Positions 25,708 through 34,513 of a DNA stretch of 64,000 bases are shown piece after piece. The stretch is from assembly GCA_902587755.1 (NCBI GenBank), contig CACIMN010000001.1, forward strand, positions 1-64,000, given 5' to 3'. Position numbers and translations under genes: made by a program. The stretch comes from an uncultured Pelagibacteraceae bacterium. GTDB lineage: Bacteria > Pseudomonadota > Alphaproteobacteria > Pelagibacterales > Pelagibacteraceae. The first letter of the stretch is position 1. Every line of letters starts with the position of its first letter. Under the pieces are notes generated by a model, which did no database searches, was not told the origin of the DNA, and worked only from the letters and a program-made list of their open reading frames with translations.

Positions 25708-26709
25708 ATGATTAACTTTTCGTTAATGGGAGCAGGACGGATTGGAAAAATGCATGCTAAATTTATTGCAGCACATCCAAAAGCAAAATTAAAATACATT
25801 TACGACATTAATTCTGAATTCGCTGAAGAAGTAGCAAAATCAACAGGGTGTTCAATTGCTTCTTCACCAGAGGACGCAATTAATGCAGATGATATAGACG
25901 CAGTTCTTATAGCTTCTGCTACTCCAACTCATACTCAATTTATTACAATTGCAGCAAAAGCAGGTAAAGCAATTTTTTGTGAAAAGCCAATTGATTTGGA
26001 TATCAATAAAGTAAATGAGTGCATGGAAAATATCAAAGGAACAAACGTTCCTATTCAAATTGGATTTAACAGAAGGTTTGATTCCAGCCATGCAAAGGCA
26101 CAAAAGGCAAGGGTAAAAAAGGAAATTGGTGAATTGGAAATGGTTGTTATTACTAGTAGAGATCCTGAACCTCCTGGAATTGACTATTTAAAAGCTGCTG
26201 GAGGATTTTTTAGAGATACTACTATTCATGATTTTGATTTAACTAGATTTATATTAGGAGATGATCCTGTAGTTCAAGTATCAGCATTTGGAGGTGCTTT
26301 ATTTGATAAAAATTCACAACAAGTAAAAGATCTAGATACCGCTATGTTTATTTTAAAATCAAAAAATGGTGTTTTAATTCATATCAACAACTCTCGACGA
26401 GCAGTTTATGGATATGATCAAAGAGTTGAAGTATTTGGTAGTAAAGGAATGGTAATCTCTAACAACCAAACTCCTACTTCTTTAGAAAGATACACAAACA
26501 CATCAACAAATGAAAAAGAGCCTATACATTTCTTTTTTATTGAGAGATATGAGCAAGCTTACAGAGATCAATTTAATGAGTTTGTAAAATGCGTTGAAAA
26601 TAAAACAAAACCATTAGTAGGATTTGAGGATGGAAGAAACGCTTTGATAATAGCTAATGCAGCATATGAATCCTTTGAAAGTGGTAAAACAGTAGATATA
26701 AAATTCTAA
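25708..26709 (+). CDS. iolG: myo-Inositol 2-dehydrogenase-like protein (IolG family)
   Basis: The 333-aa protein has the NAD motif FSLMGAGRIGKMHAKFI, the catalytic-Lys segment IFCEKPIDLD, IGFNRRFDSSH and GGFFRDTTIHDFDLTRFIL, all characteristic of bacterial inositol 2-dehydrogenases. The predicted reaction is NAD-dependent oxidation of myo-inositol (or a similar inositol/sugar) to 2-keto-inositol, feeding IolE across the divergent promoter. It is followed after one base by an SDR gene and then an aldo/keto reductase gene, probably one transcript. Confidence 0.88.
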   Translation: MINFSLMGAGRIGKMHAKFIAAHPKAKLKYIYDINSEFAEEVAKSTGCSIASSPEDAINADDIDAVLIASATPTHTQFITIAAKAGKAIFCEKPIDLDINKVNECMENIKGTNVPIQIGFNRRFDSSHAKAQKARVKKEIGELEMVVITSRDPEPPGIDYLKAAGGFFRDTTIHDFDLTRFILGDDPVVQVSAFGGALFDKNSQQVKDLDTAMFILKSKNGVLIHINNSRRAVYGYDQRVEVFGSKGMVISNNQTPTSLERYTNTSTNEKEPIHFFFIERYEQAYRDQFNEFVKCVENKTKPLVGFEDGRNALIIANAAYESFESGKTVDIKF

Positions 26710-26710
26710 T

Positions 26711-27565
26711 ATGTCTAATAAATATATATCTGAACAAACTAACCAATTTAAAAACAAAATAATAATTGTAACAGGAAGCACCCAAGGAAGTGGAGCTGAG
26801 ACTGCGAAATTACTAGCAAACAGAGGCGCTAAAGGAATAACTATCTGTGGAAGAAATAATAAAAATGGAAACAAGGTAAAATCTGAAATAGAAAGCATAG
26901 GCGCAGAATGCCTATACGTTCAAGCAGACTTAGAAAAACTTGAAGACTGTAAAAAAATAGTTTCTGAAACTGATAAAAAATTTAGCACAGTAGATTCTTT
27001 TATAAATGTTGCAGCTTTTACTGAGAGAGGAACGATCTTAAGCACAACTGAGGAAAATTATGATAAAAATTTTAATGTAAATGTAAAAGCTCCTCTTTTT
27101 ATGATGCAAGACGTTATAAAAATAATGATCAGGGATAAAAAAAAAGGAACTATAGCTCATATTCTATCAATGGCTGGATATAGTGGTATGCCTTTCTTAA
27201 CTGCTTACAGTTCCTCTAAAGCAGCATTAGCAGTAATGATTAAAAATGTTGCAAATTCAGTTTCTGGTCATCAAATAAGAGTGAATGGAGTAAATCTAGG
27301 TTGGACAGATACACCAGCAGAAACAGTAATTCAGAAAAAATTTCACAACGCAGATGATAATTGGTTAAAAAAAGCTGAGTCAAAAGTTCCTTTTAAAAGA
27401 TTAAACAAACCTTTAGATGTTGCTAAGATATTGGCATTCTTGTGCTCAGATGAGTCAGGAATTATGACTGGCAGTATTGTTGATTTTGATCAGACAGTTG
27501 CAGGATGGCATTCTTATTCAGCATATGACACCAAGGTATTAGATGATAGTATTTTAGGTGAGTGA
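26711..27565 (+). CDS. Short-chain dehydrogenase/reductase
   Basis: The 284-aa protein has the SDR cofactor motif VTGSTQGSGAETAKLL, FINVAAFTERG in place of the usual NNAG, and the catalytic YSSSKAAL (Tyr-x-x-x-Lys). GIMTGSIVDFDQTVAGWH closes the fold. It begins one base after iolG. It probably oxidises or reduces a sugar or polyol intermediate in the same pathway; specificity is not visible. Confidence 0.9.
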   Translation: MSNKYISEQTNQFKNKIIIVTGSTQGSGAETAKLLANRGAKGITICGRNNKNGNKVKSEIESIGAECLYVQADLEKLEDCKKIVSETDKKFSTVDSFINVAAFTERGTILSTTEENYDKNFNVNVKAPLFMMQDVIKIMIRDKKKGTIAHILSMAGYSGMPFLTAYSSSKAALAVMIKNVANSVSGHQIRVNGVNLGWTDTPAETVIQKKFHNADDNWLKKAESKVPFKRLNKPLDVAKILAFLCSDESGIMTGSIVDFDQTVAGWHSYSAYDTKVLDDSILGE

Positions 27566-27584
27566 AGCTAATTAAAATTAATTT

Positions 27585-28547
27585 GTGAAAAAAAATAAAA
27601 TTAAAGATACTGGTTTGGAAGTTACAGAATTGAGTTTTGGAACATCCTCTTTGGGGAGTATGCCAGATACTTATGGTTATGAAGTACCAGAACAAAGAGC
27701 TCAAGAAACGTTAAAAAGATTTTTTCAAGGTCCAGTAAATATGCTTGATACTTCAAGAAATTATGCAATGGGAGAAAGTGAAAAAAGGATTGGAATAGCA
27801 ATAAAGGAAAATAAGGGTTGGCCAAAAAATTTTATCTTATCAACAAAAATTGATAGAAATATGGATACGTTAGTTCTTGATAAAAAAAGAACAAGAGAAT
27901 CTATTGAAGAAAGTTTAAAAACTTTGAATGTAGATTCTGTGGACATTTTATTTCTTCATGATCCAGAATACGTAAAAGATGTAAATGATATCACTAAAAA
28001 AGATGGGGCCTTGGATGAGTTATTTAAAATAAAAGAAGAGGGTTTAGCCAAGGCAGTTGGTTTAGCTATGGGAAAAATAAATATAATGTTTCCTCTTTTA
28101 AAAAATTGGGACTTTGATGTGATAATTAATCATAACAGATATACTTTATTAAACAGAGAAGCAGATGAAATGTATAGCTATGCTCACATTAAAAATATAT
28201 CTATTTTTAATGCTGCTCCTTACGCTGGTGGTATTTTAGCAAAAGGTCCAAGTAACTTTAAAAAAATAACTTATCAAGATGTTACAGAAGAAAAACTTGC
28301 ACCTGCTAGAGAAATAGAAAAAGTTTGTAAAAAGCATAATGTTGAAATGGGTGCAGCTGCCTTACAGTTTTCAATGAAAGATAAAAGAATCACCTCTACT
28401 CTATGCGGTGTTACTAGCATTCAGAGTATTGAAAAAAACCTGTCTTGGGCTAAAGCAAGTATCCCAGAAGAATTTTGGAACGAAGTTTTAAAATTACCTT
28501 ACTCAAGCAAAGATCCAGAATCTGAAAGAAAATATACACCTGGTTAA
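27585..28547 (+). CDS. Aldo/keto reductase family oxidoreductase
   Basis: The 320-aa protein starts at a GTG, with no in-frame ATG nearby. The catalytic tetrad is recognisable: Asp and Tyr in NMLDTSRNYAMGESE, Lys in LSTKIDRNMD and His in ILFLHDPEYV. The overall look is of the D-threo-aldose 1-dehydrogenase / fucose dehydrogenase group. It follows the SDR gene by 19 bases in the iolG transcript. It may oxidise a free sugar at C1; the sugar is not known. Confidence 0.87.
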   Translation: MKKNKIKDTGLEVTELSFGTSSLGSMPDTYGYEVPEQRAQETLKRFFQGPVNMLDTSRNYAMGESEKRIGIAIKENKGWPKNFILSTKIDRNMDTLVLDKKRTRESIEESLKTLNVDSVDILFLHDPEYVKDVNDITKKDGALDELFKIKEEGLAKAVGLAMGKINIMFPLLKNWDFDVIINHNRYTLLNREADEMYSYAHIKNISIFNAAPYAGGILAKGPSNFKKITYQDVTEEKLAPAREIEKVCKKHNVEMGAAALQFSMKDKRITSTLCGVTSIQSIEKNLSWAKASIPEEFWNEVLKLPYSSKDPESERKYTPG

Positions 28548-28687
28548 ATTTTAAAAAAATTATAATTAAGATAATTATATATTTATTTTGTTAATTTAAT
28601 TATCAACAATTTACGGGGATAATTTTTAATTGTAATCAATTTTAAAAATACATAATCTATTAAACATAAATTAAAAAAGGAGCATAA

Positions 28688-29932
28688 ATGAAAAAGGTTA
28701 TTATCTCATTAATAATGATGTTTGGAATAATCTCTTCAACTTCATTTGCTGGTACTTTGGTGATAAATACAGACACATCTGATGCAGCACCAAAAAAAGC
28801 TTTTGAATATATTATTAAAAAATTTGAAGAAGAGAACCCTGACGTCACGGTAAAATGGAATGTTTTTGACCATGAAGGTTACAAACAATCCATAAGAAAT
28901 TTTTTAAACACTGATCCACCTGATGTTGCAAACTGGTATGCTGGAAATAGAATGTTACCATTTGTAAGAGCAGGTTTGTTTGAAGATGTCTCTGATATTT
29001 GGAAAGACTCAGGTTGGGTAGACGGAAACCTTTCTGAAAATATGGAGCATGCTAAAAAATCTATGACGATTGGTGGTAAGCAATGGGGTATTCCTTACAC
29101 TTATTATCAGTGGGGCGTGTATTACAGGAAAGATTTATTTACAGCAAATGGAATATCTGTCCCAAAAACATGGGATGATTTTGTAGCTGCATGCGCTACG
29201 TTAAAAGCTGCAGGTATTACACCTATTACAATCGGATCAAAGTATCTTTGGACAACAGCTGGTGTTTTTGATTATTTAAATCTTAGAACAAATGGCTATG
29301 AGTTCCATATGGATTTAACACTAGGCAAGGTTCCTTACACAGATCCAAAAGTACAAGCAGTATTTGATAAATGGGATGAGCTTGTAAAGCCTGGTTACTT
29401 CTTAGAAAATCATGCAGCACTTAGTTGGCAAGAAGCTTTAACTCCTATGGTGAACGGTGAAGCAGCAATGTATGTGATGGGTAACTTTGCTGTTGCTCCT
29501 TTAAAAGAGGCTGGCTTAAGAGATTCTAATTTAGGTTTCTTCCAGTTCCCTGAAATCACACCAGGTATCCCAATGGCTGAAGAAGCACCTACGGACACTG
29601 TGCATATACCTTCTAAAGCTAAAAATAAAACTGATGCTAAGCGTTTCTTAATATTTATGTCTCGAGCAGATGTGCAAGAAGAGATCAATAAAATATTAGG
29701 TCAGCTTCCTATTAACAAGAACTCTAGTGTTAAAAAGGGAGATCCATTCTTAAAAGCAGGATTGAATATGCTAAATAATGCTTATGCAATGGCGCAATTC
29801 TACGATAGAGATGCTCCAGCTCAAATGGCATCAGAGGGTATGAAAGGCTTTCAAGAATATATGTCTAATCCTGACAGAAGACAAAAAATCTTAGAAAGAT
29901 TGGAAAAAGTACGTCAAAAAGTTTATAAATAA
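28688..29932 (+). CDS. Sugar ABC transporter solute-binding protein (oligosaccharide type)
   Basis: The 414-aa protein has a signal peptide (MKKVIISLIMMFGIISSTSFA) and family-1 sugar-binding features: FEEENPDVTVKWNVFDHEGY, PDVANWYAGNRM, and GEAAMYVMGNFAVAPL. An AAGGAG ribosome site precedes the ATG. It opens a rightward operon with two permeases, a GH4 and a GH1 glycosidase, so the ligand is probably a small glycoside or disaccharide. It is not closely similar to the binding protein at 9478. Confidence 0.92.
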   Translation: MKKVIISLIMMFGIISSTSFAGTLVINTDTSDAAPKKAFEYIIKKFEEENPDVTVKWNVFDHEGYKQSIRNFLNTDPPDVANWYAGNRMLPFVRAGLFEDVSDIWKDSGWVDGNLSENMEHAKKSMTIGGKQWGIPYTYYQWGVYYRKDLFTANGISVPKTWDDFVAACATLKAAGITPITIGSKYLWTTAGVFDYLNLRTNGYEFHMDLTLGKVPYTDPKVQAVFDKWDELVKPGYFLENHAALSWQEALTPMVNGEAAMYVMGNFAVAPLKEAGLRDSNLGFFQFPEITPGIPMAEEAPTDTVHIPSKAKNKTDAKRFLIFMSRADVQEEINKILGQLPINKNSSVKKGDPFLKAGLNMLNNAYAMAQFYDRDAPAQMASEGMKGFQEYMSNPDRRQKILERLEKVRQKVYK

Positions 29933-29941
29933 ACTTTTAGC

Positions 29942-29973
29942 TTAACTGTGGGGCTTACTGGCCCCTCAGTTAA
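29942..29973 (+). terminator. Strong hairpin after binding-protein gene
   Basis: TTAACTG-T-GGGGC pairs with GCCCC-T-CAGTTAA (12 pairs, one T-T mismatch) around a short loop, 10 bases after the binding-protein stop and before the first permease. No T-tract follows, so it may stabilise the upstream mRNA end rather than terminate. It parallels the hairpin at the same place in the 9.5 kb transporter operon. Confidence 0.65.
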
Positions 29974-30008
29974 AAATTCGATTTCATCAATTTTTAAAAT
30001 ATAACTAT

Positions 30009-30929
30009 ATGGAACTAAATAATCCAAAAGCTAAAAGAATTACCTGGTGGCAAAAAAATCAAATTAAAATAAGCCCATGGATTTTTCTAGCTCCAGGATT
30101 AATATTTTTTTCCATTTATGTAATAGCACCGATATTTGTATCTATTGGCATTTCTTTTTATCAATGGGATGGATTATCTCCATCTATATATGTTGGTCTT
30201 CAAAATTACATTGAACTTTTAGATGATGAATATTTTTATATTTCACTTTGGAATAATCTTAAATGGTTAATATTTTTTATGTTAGCAGTTCCTATTGGCT
30301 TAGGACTAGCAATATTTTTAAATCAAATTGTTTTTGGAATTAGATTAATTAAATCTCTATTTTTTTTTCCATTTGTTATTTCTCAAGTAGTCATTGGACT
30401 TATTTTTACTTGGTTTTACCAACCAAATTATGGGGTTATTGCACCCTTTCTAAATTTTATTGGATTAGAAGGATTTTCAATTCTTGCAAATGAAAATACT
30501 GCAACTTATGGGATAATATTTGCAGGTCTATATCCACAAATTGCTTATTGTTTAATTTTATATTTAACAGGACTTAACAATATTAACCCTGAACAAATTG
30601 AGGCTGGGAGAATGGATGGCGCCAAAGGATTTCATTTATTTTGGAATATAGTGCTTCCGCAACTAAGGCACGCTACCTTTTTAGCAATTGTAGTAACTGT
30701 GATTGGTGCACTTAGAAGTTTTGATATGGTGGCAATAATGACTCAAGGTGGACCTTATGGTTATTCAAATGTGTTAGCGTATTACATGTTTGAGCAAGCT
30801 TTAAGTGAATACGGTTACAGAATGGGATACGGGTCAGCAATAGCAACTGTTTTGTTTACAATAATGATGTTTTATATTTTGTTTTTTATATACAGAATGT
30901 ATCGAAACGAGAGGGAGGATAATAACTAA
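30009..30929 (+). CDS. Sugar ABC transporter permease (MalF-type)
   Basis: The 306-aa protein has six predicted membrane helices, starting with IFLAPGLIFFSIYVIAPIFV, and the ATPase-docking loop IEAGRMDGAKGFHLFWNIVLP, followed by IMTQGGPYGYSNVLAYYM typical of MalF/UgpA subunits. The stop directly abuts the next permease ATG. It forms the channel for the oligosaccharide system. Confidence 0.92.
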   Translation: MELNNPKAKRITWWQKNQIKISPWIFLAPGLIFFSIYVIAPIFVSIGISFYQWDGLSPSIYVGLQNYIELLDDEYFYISLWNNLKWLIFFMLAVPIGLGLAIFLNQIVFGIRLIKSLFFFPFVISQVVIGLIFTWFYQPNYGVIAPFLNFIGLEGFSILANENTATYGIIFAGLYPQIAYCLILYLTGLNNINPEQIEAGRMDGAKGFHLFWNIVLPQLRHATFLAIVVTVIGALRSFDMVAIMTQGGPYGYSNVLAYYMFEQALSEYGYRMGYGSAIATVLFTIMMFYILFFIYRMYRNEREDNN

Positions 30930-31781
30930 ATGTTCCCTACTCCAATTCATCAAAGACCAATCGTAAATCAATATATTTATAAAATATTTTTACCTATCTC
31001 ATTAATTATTTGGTTAATACCAATTTTTGGTATTTTAATGACATCAATAAGAGGTTTGGGAGATATTACTGCTGGAAATATGTGGGGAATTCCAAGTGAA
31101 TTTTTACTTTTTTCAAATTTATACGATGTTTTTACTAACACTCCAATGATCAAATACACTCTAAATAGTTTTAAAGTAACTATTCCAACAATGTTAGGAG
31201 CGGTTGCTTTAAGTTGTATGACTGGCTTTGCTCTTGCGAATTATAAATTTAAGACAAATTTAATAATATTTTTTATTTTTATAGCCGGAAACTTTGTTCC
31301 ATTTCAAATTTTAATGATACCGGTTAGAGATCTGACTTTTAAAATTGGTCTCTATAACACTATTACAGGATTGGTTTTATTTCATGTAGCTTTTCAAACA
31401 GGTTTTTGCACACTTTTTATGAGAAATTTTATTAAAGCGTTACCTCAAGAGCTTATCGAGGCTGCAAGAATGGATGGAGCATCTGAATTTAGAATATTTT
31501 GGAAGATAATATTACCTTTGACTAGACCAGCTATAGCAGCACTGTGTGTTTTAATTTTTACATTTATATGGAACGATTATTTTTGGGCAACCGTTTTAAT
31601 ACAAGGTGATCATGCAATGCCAATTACTGCTGGATTAAAATCATTAAATGGTCAATGGATTACAGCTTATCACTTGCTATCAACTGGATCTATTGTTGCT
31701 GCGATACCTCCTGTTATTATGTTTTTTTTAATGCAAAAACATTTTATTGCTGGATTAACTCTTGGAGCAACTAAAGGTTAG
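30930..31781 (+). CDS. Sugar ABC transporter permease (MalG-type)
   Basis: The 283-aa protein has the MalG layout: first helix PISLIIWLIPIFGILMTSIR, docking loop IEAARMDGASEFRIFWKIILP, and the C-terminal FIAGLTLGATKG. It is immediately downstream of the partner permease and one base before the GH4 gene. The ATPase for this system is probably the MalK-type protein encoded convergently at 34514-35590. Confidence 0.92.
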   Translation: MFPTPIHQRPIVNQYIYKIFLPISLIIWLIPIFGILMTSIRGLGDITAGNMWGIPSEFLLFSNLYDVFTNTPMIKYTLNSFKVTIPTMLGAVALSCMTGFALANYKFKTNLIIFFIFIAGNFVPFQILMIPVRDLTFKIGLYNTITGLVLFHVAFQTGFCTLFMRNFIKALPQELIEAARMDGASEFRIFWKIILPLTRPAIAALCVLIFTFIWNDYFWATVLIQGDHAMPITAGLKSLNGQWITAYHLLSTGSIVAAIPPVIMFFLMQKHFIAGLTLGATKG

Positions 31782-31782
31782 T

Positions 31783-33111
31783 ATGATTAAAGTTACTTTT
31801 ATTGGAGCAGGAAGCACTGTATTTATGAAAAATATACTTACAGATATTCTGCTTGAAAAAAATTTCAGTAACTGTGAAATAGTTTTGCAAGATATTGATG
31901 ATAGAAGATTAAAAACCTCAAATTTGGTTGCAGAAAAAGTTTCAAAATCAATAGGTGCAAATCCAAAGATTATAATCGAAAAAAATCAAAAAAAAGCACT
32001 TAGTGGAGCTGACTTTGTAATATTAATGTTTCAAATAGGAGGTTATGAGCCCTCTACAGTTATTGATTTTGAAATTCCGGCAAAGTATGGACTAAAACAA
32101 ACTATTGGTGACACTTTAGGAATAGGTGGAATCATGAGAGGATTGAGAACTGTCCCCGCTTTATTGTCAGTTGCAAAAAATATGAATGAAGTTTGTCCAA
32201 GCGCAACTATGTTGCAGTATGTTAATCCTATGGCAATTAATTGTTTAGCATTGTCTAAATTTGCACCTGAGCTTAAATATGTTGGACTTTGTCATTCTGT
32301 ACAAGGAACTGCTGAAGATTTAGCAAAAGATATTGGCGAGGATATAAAAAACATTAGTTATGAATGTTCAGGTATCAATCATATGTCTTTTTATACTAAG
32401 TTTGAAAAAATTAATCCTGATGGAAAAAAAGAAAATCTTTATCCTAAAATTTTTAAAGCTGGAAAAGAAAAAACATTTGGTACCAATTGGGATGGATGCA
32501 CGAACGAAGTTAGATATAAAGTTTTAGAAAAATTTGGATATTTTGTTACTGAGTCATCCGAACACTTTGCAGAATATACTCCTTGGTTTATTAAAAATAA
32601 CAGAGAGGACTTATTAAGTGAATTCAATATTCCAATTAATGAATATATTCGAAGGTGCAAAAAACAAATTAAAGAGTGGGATCAACAAGAGCAAAATTTA
32701 TTAGATGGAGAAAAATTTGTTTGTGAGAAATCTTTAGAGTATGCTTCACGGATAATTGTATCAATTGTTGACGGAAAAGAAGACACAGTTAATGGAAATG
32801 TTTTGAATAACAAGTTAATTTCTAATTTACCAGATGATTGTTGTGTTGAAGTACCATGTAAAATAAATAATGAGGGAATTAACCCTCAAAAAGTCGGGGA
32901 TTTACCTATGCATTTAGCAAACCTAATGAAAACTAATATAAATGTTCAACAATTAACTGTTGAAGCTTTAAGAACCAAAAAAAAAGAGACCATTTATCAT
33001 GCGGCTATGTTAGATCCACTTACTTCTTCTTTATTAAGTTTAGATCAAATTAGTTCTATGGTAGATGAGTTATTAAAAGCTCATAAAAATTGGATACCAG
33101 AATTTAACTAA
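31783..33111 (+). CDS. melA: GH4 family alpha-galactosidase (melibiase)
   Basis: I start at the ATG at 31783 (442 aa), where MIKVTFIGAGSTVF forms the NAD-binding motif; an ATG at 31762 lies inside the permease gene. Close matches to E. coli MelA are GGYEPSTVIDFEIPAKYGL, LQYVNPMAIN, GLCHSVQGTAEDL with metal-ligand Cys170, SGINHMSFY with His200, and ESSEHFAEYTPWFIK. GH4 enzymes need NAD+ and Mn2+ and work through a 3-keto intermediate. No signal peptide, so imported alpha-galactosides are cut in the cytoplasm. Confidence 0.92.
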   Translation: MIKVTFIGAGSTVFMKNILTDILLEKNFSNCEIVLQDIDDRRLKTSNLVAEKVSKSIGANPKIIIEKNQKKALSGADFVILMFQIGGYEPSTVIDFEIPAKYGLKQTIGDTLGIGGIMRGLRTVPALLSVAKNMNEVCPSATMLQYVNPMAINCLALSKFAPELKYVGLCHSVQGTAEDLAKDIGEDIKNISYECSGINHMSFYTKFEKINPDGKKENLYPKIFKAGKEKTFGTNWDGCTNEVRYKVLEKFGYFVTESSEHFAEYTPWFIKNNREDLLSEFNIPINEYIRRCKKQIKEWDQQEQNLLDGEKFVCEKSLEYASRIIVSIVDGKEDTVNGNVLNNKLISNLPDDCCVEVPCKINNEGINPQKVGDLPMHLANLMKTNINVQQLTVEALRTKKKETIYHAAMLDPLTSSLLSLDQISSMVDELLKAHKNWIPEFN

Positions 33112-33112
33112 C

Positions 33113-34474
33113 ATGAAAAATAAATTTCCTAATGATTTTTTTTGGGGAACGGCTACAGCAAGTTACCAAATAGAGGGTGCTACAGATAAAGATGGAAAAA
33201 GCAAAAGTATTTGGGATACTTTTACACATACACCTGGAAAAGTTAAAAATAATGAAAACGGAGATACTGCTGTAGACCATTATCATAGGTACGAAGAAGA
33301 TATTGAGCTGATGGCTAATATAAATTTAAATTCATATAGATTTTCTTTAGCGTGGACTAGGATTATCCCTGAAGGGATAGGTAAAATAAACCCTAAAGGA
33401 GTAGATTTTTATTCAAGGTTGATAGACAAGTGTTTAGAAAAAAATATTGAGCCTTTCATAACTTTATATCATTGGGACCTTCCTCAATCACTGCAAGATA
33501 AAGGAGGTTGGGCAAATAGAGACATAACAAATATATTTTCAGATTATTCAGAGGCTATTGTTAAAAATTTTGGAGATAGATGTAATCATTTTATCACATT
33601 TAATGAACCACAAGTTTTTACTATTCATGGATATGTAGATGGTTACATGGCTCCAGGATACAAAGATTTAGAAAAATACTTTGCATCAATACATAATGTT
33701 AATGTTGCACATGGCAAAGCTTTTCAAGCAATGAAATCTATAAATAATAATATAAAAATTGGCTGCACTTTTAATATGGCGCCATGTATTCCTGCCACAA
33801 AATCAAGTGAAGATCTTCATGCAACTAAATTATTCGATACTTATTGGAATAGATCATTTGCCGACCCTATGTATCTTGGAAAATATCCTGAATTACTAAT
33901 TGATGATGTCTCAAAACATATTCAACAAGATGATATGAAAAATATTTTTCAAAAAAACGATTTTATTGGATTAAATCATTATCAACATATTAGAATTAAA
34001 GCTGATAATAAAAGTTTACTTAAAGCAAGAGGAGCATTCAATGATGAATTGCCTTTTGGTCTTGATGGCAAAGATGCAAAGTTAACTCTTATGGGATGGG
34101 AAATTGTTCCAGATGCTTATTATGATCAAATTATGGATTTAAAAAATAATTATGGAAATCCAGATATTTATCTAACTGAAAATGGTGCAGCATATCCAGA
34201 TTTAATAGAAAAAAATGGAGAAATAAACGACACCGATCGTATTGATTATTTTAAAAAATATTTAAGTGCTGTAAAAAAATCTATTGATGATGGAGCTAAA
34301 GTTAAAAGCTACTTTGCATGGACATTCATGGATAACTTTGAATGGGCGTTAGGATTTGAAAAGAGATTTGGAATAGTGCATGTTGATTTTAAAACTTTAA
34401 AAAGAACACCTAAAAAATCGTACTATTTTTTCAAAAAGCTTGTAGAACAAAATTCAATTCCTTTTGATTTTTAA
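33113..34474 (+). CDS. GH1 family beta-glycosidase
   Basis: The 453-aa protein has the standard GH1 length and motifs: FFWGTATASYQIEGA, TFNEP with acid/base Glu165, LTENGAAYPD with nucleophile Glu356, and MDNFEWALGFEKRFG near the C terminus. The non-phospho substrate pocket and lack of any PTS gene suggest a beta-glucosidase/galactosidase rather than a 6-phospho enzyme. No signal peptide. It starts one base after the GH4 stop, so both glycosidases serve the transporter upstream. Confidence 0.92.
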   Translation: MKNKFPNDFFWGTATASYQIEGATDKDGKSKSIWDTFTHTPGKVKNNENGDTAVDHYHRYEEDIELMANINLNSYRFSLAWTRIIPEGIGKINPKGVDFYSRLIDKCLEKNIEPFITLYHWDLPQSLQDKGGWANRDITNIFSDYSEAIVKNFGDRCNHFITFNEPQVFTIHGYVDGYMAPGYKDLEKYFASIHNVNVAHGKAFQAMKSINNNIKIGCTFNMAPCIPATKSSEDLHATKLFDTYWNRSFADPMYLGKYPELLIDDVSKHIQQDDMKNIFQKNDFIGLNHYQHIRIKADNKSLLKARGAFNDELPFGLDGKDAKLTLMGWEIVPDAYYDQIMDLKNNYGNPDIYLTENGAAYPDLIEKNGEINDTDRIDYFKKYLSAVKKSIDDGAKVKSYFAWTFMDNFEWALGFEKRFGIVHVDFKTLKRTPKKSYYFFKKLVEQNSIPFDF

Positions 34475-34513
34475 TTTATTAAATCTAAATAAAAACTTAC
34501 TTAAAAAGATAAA

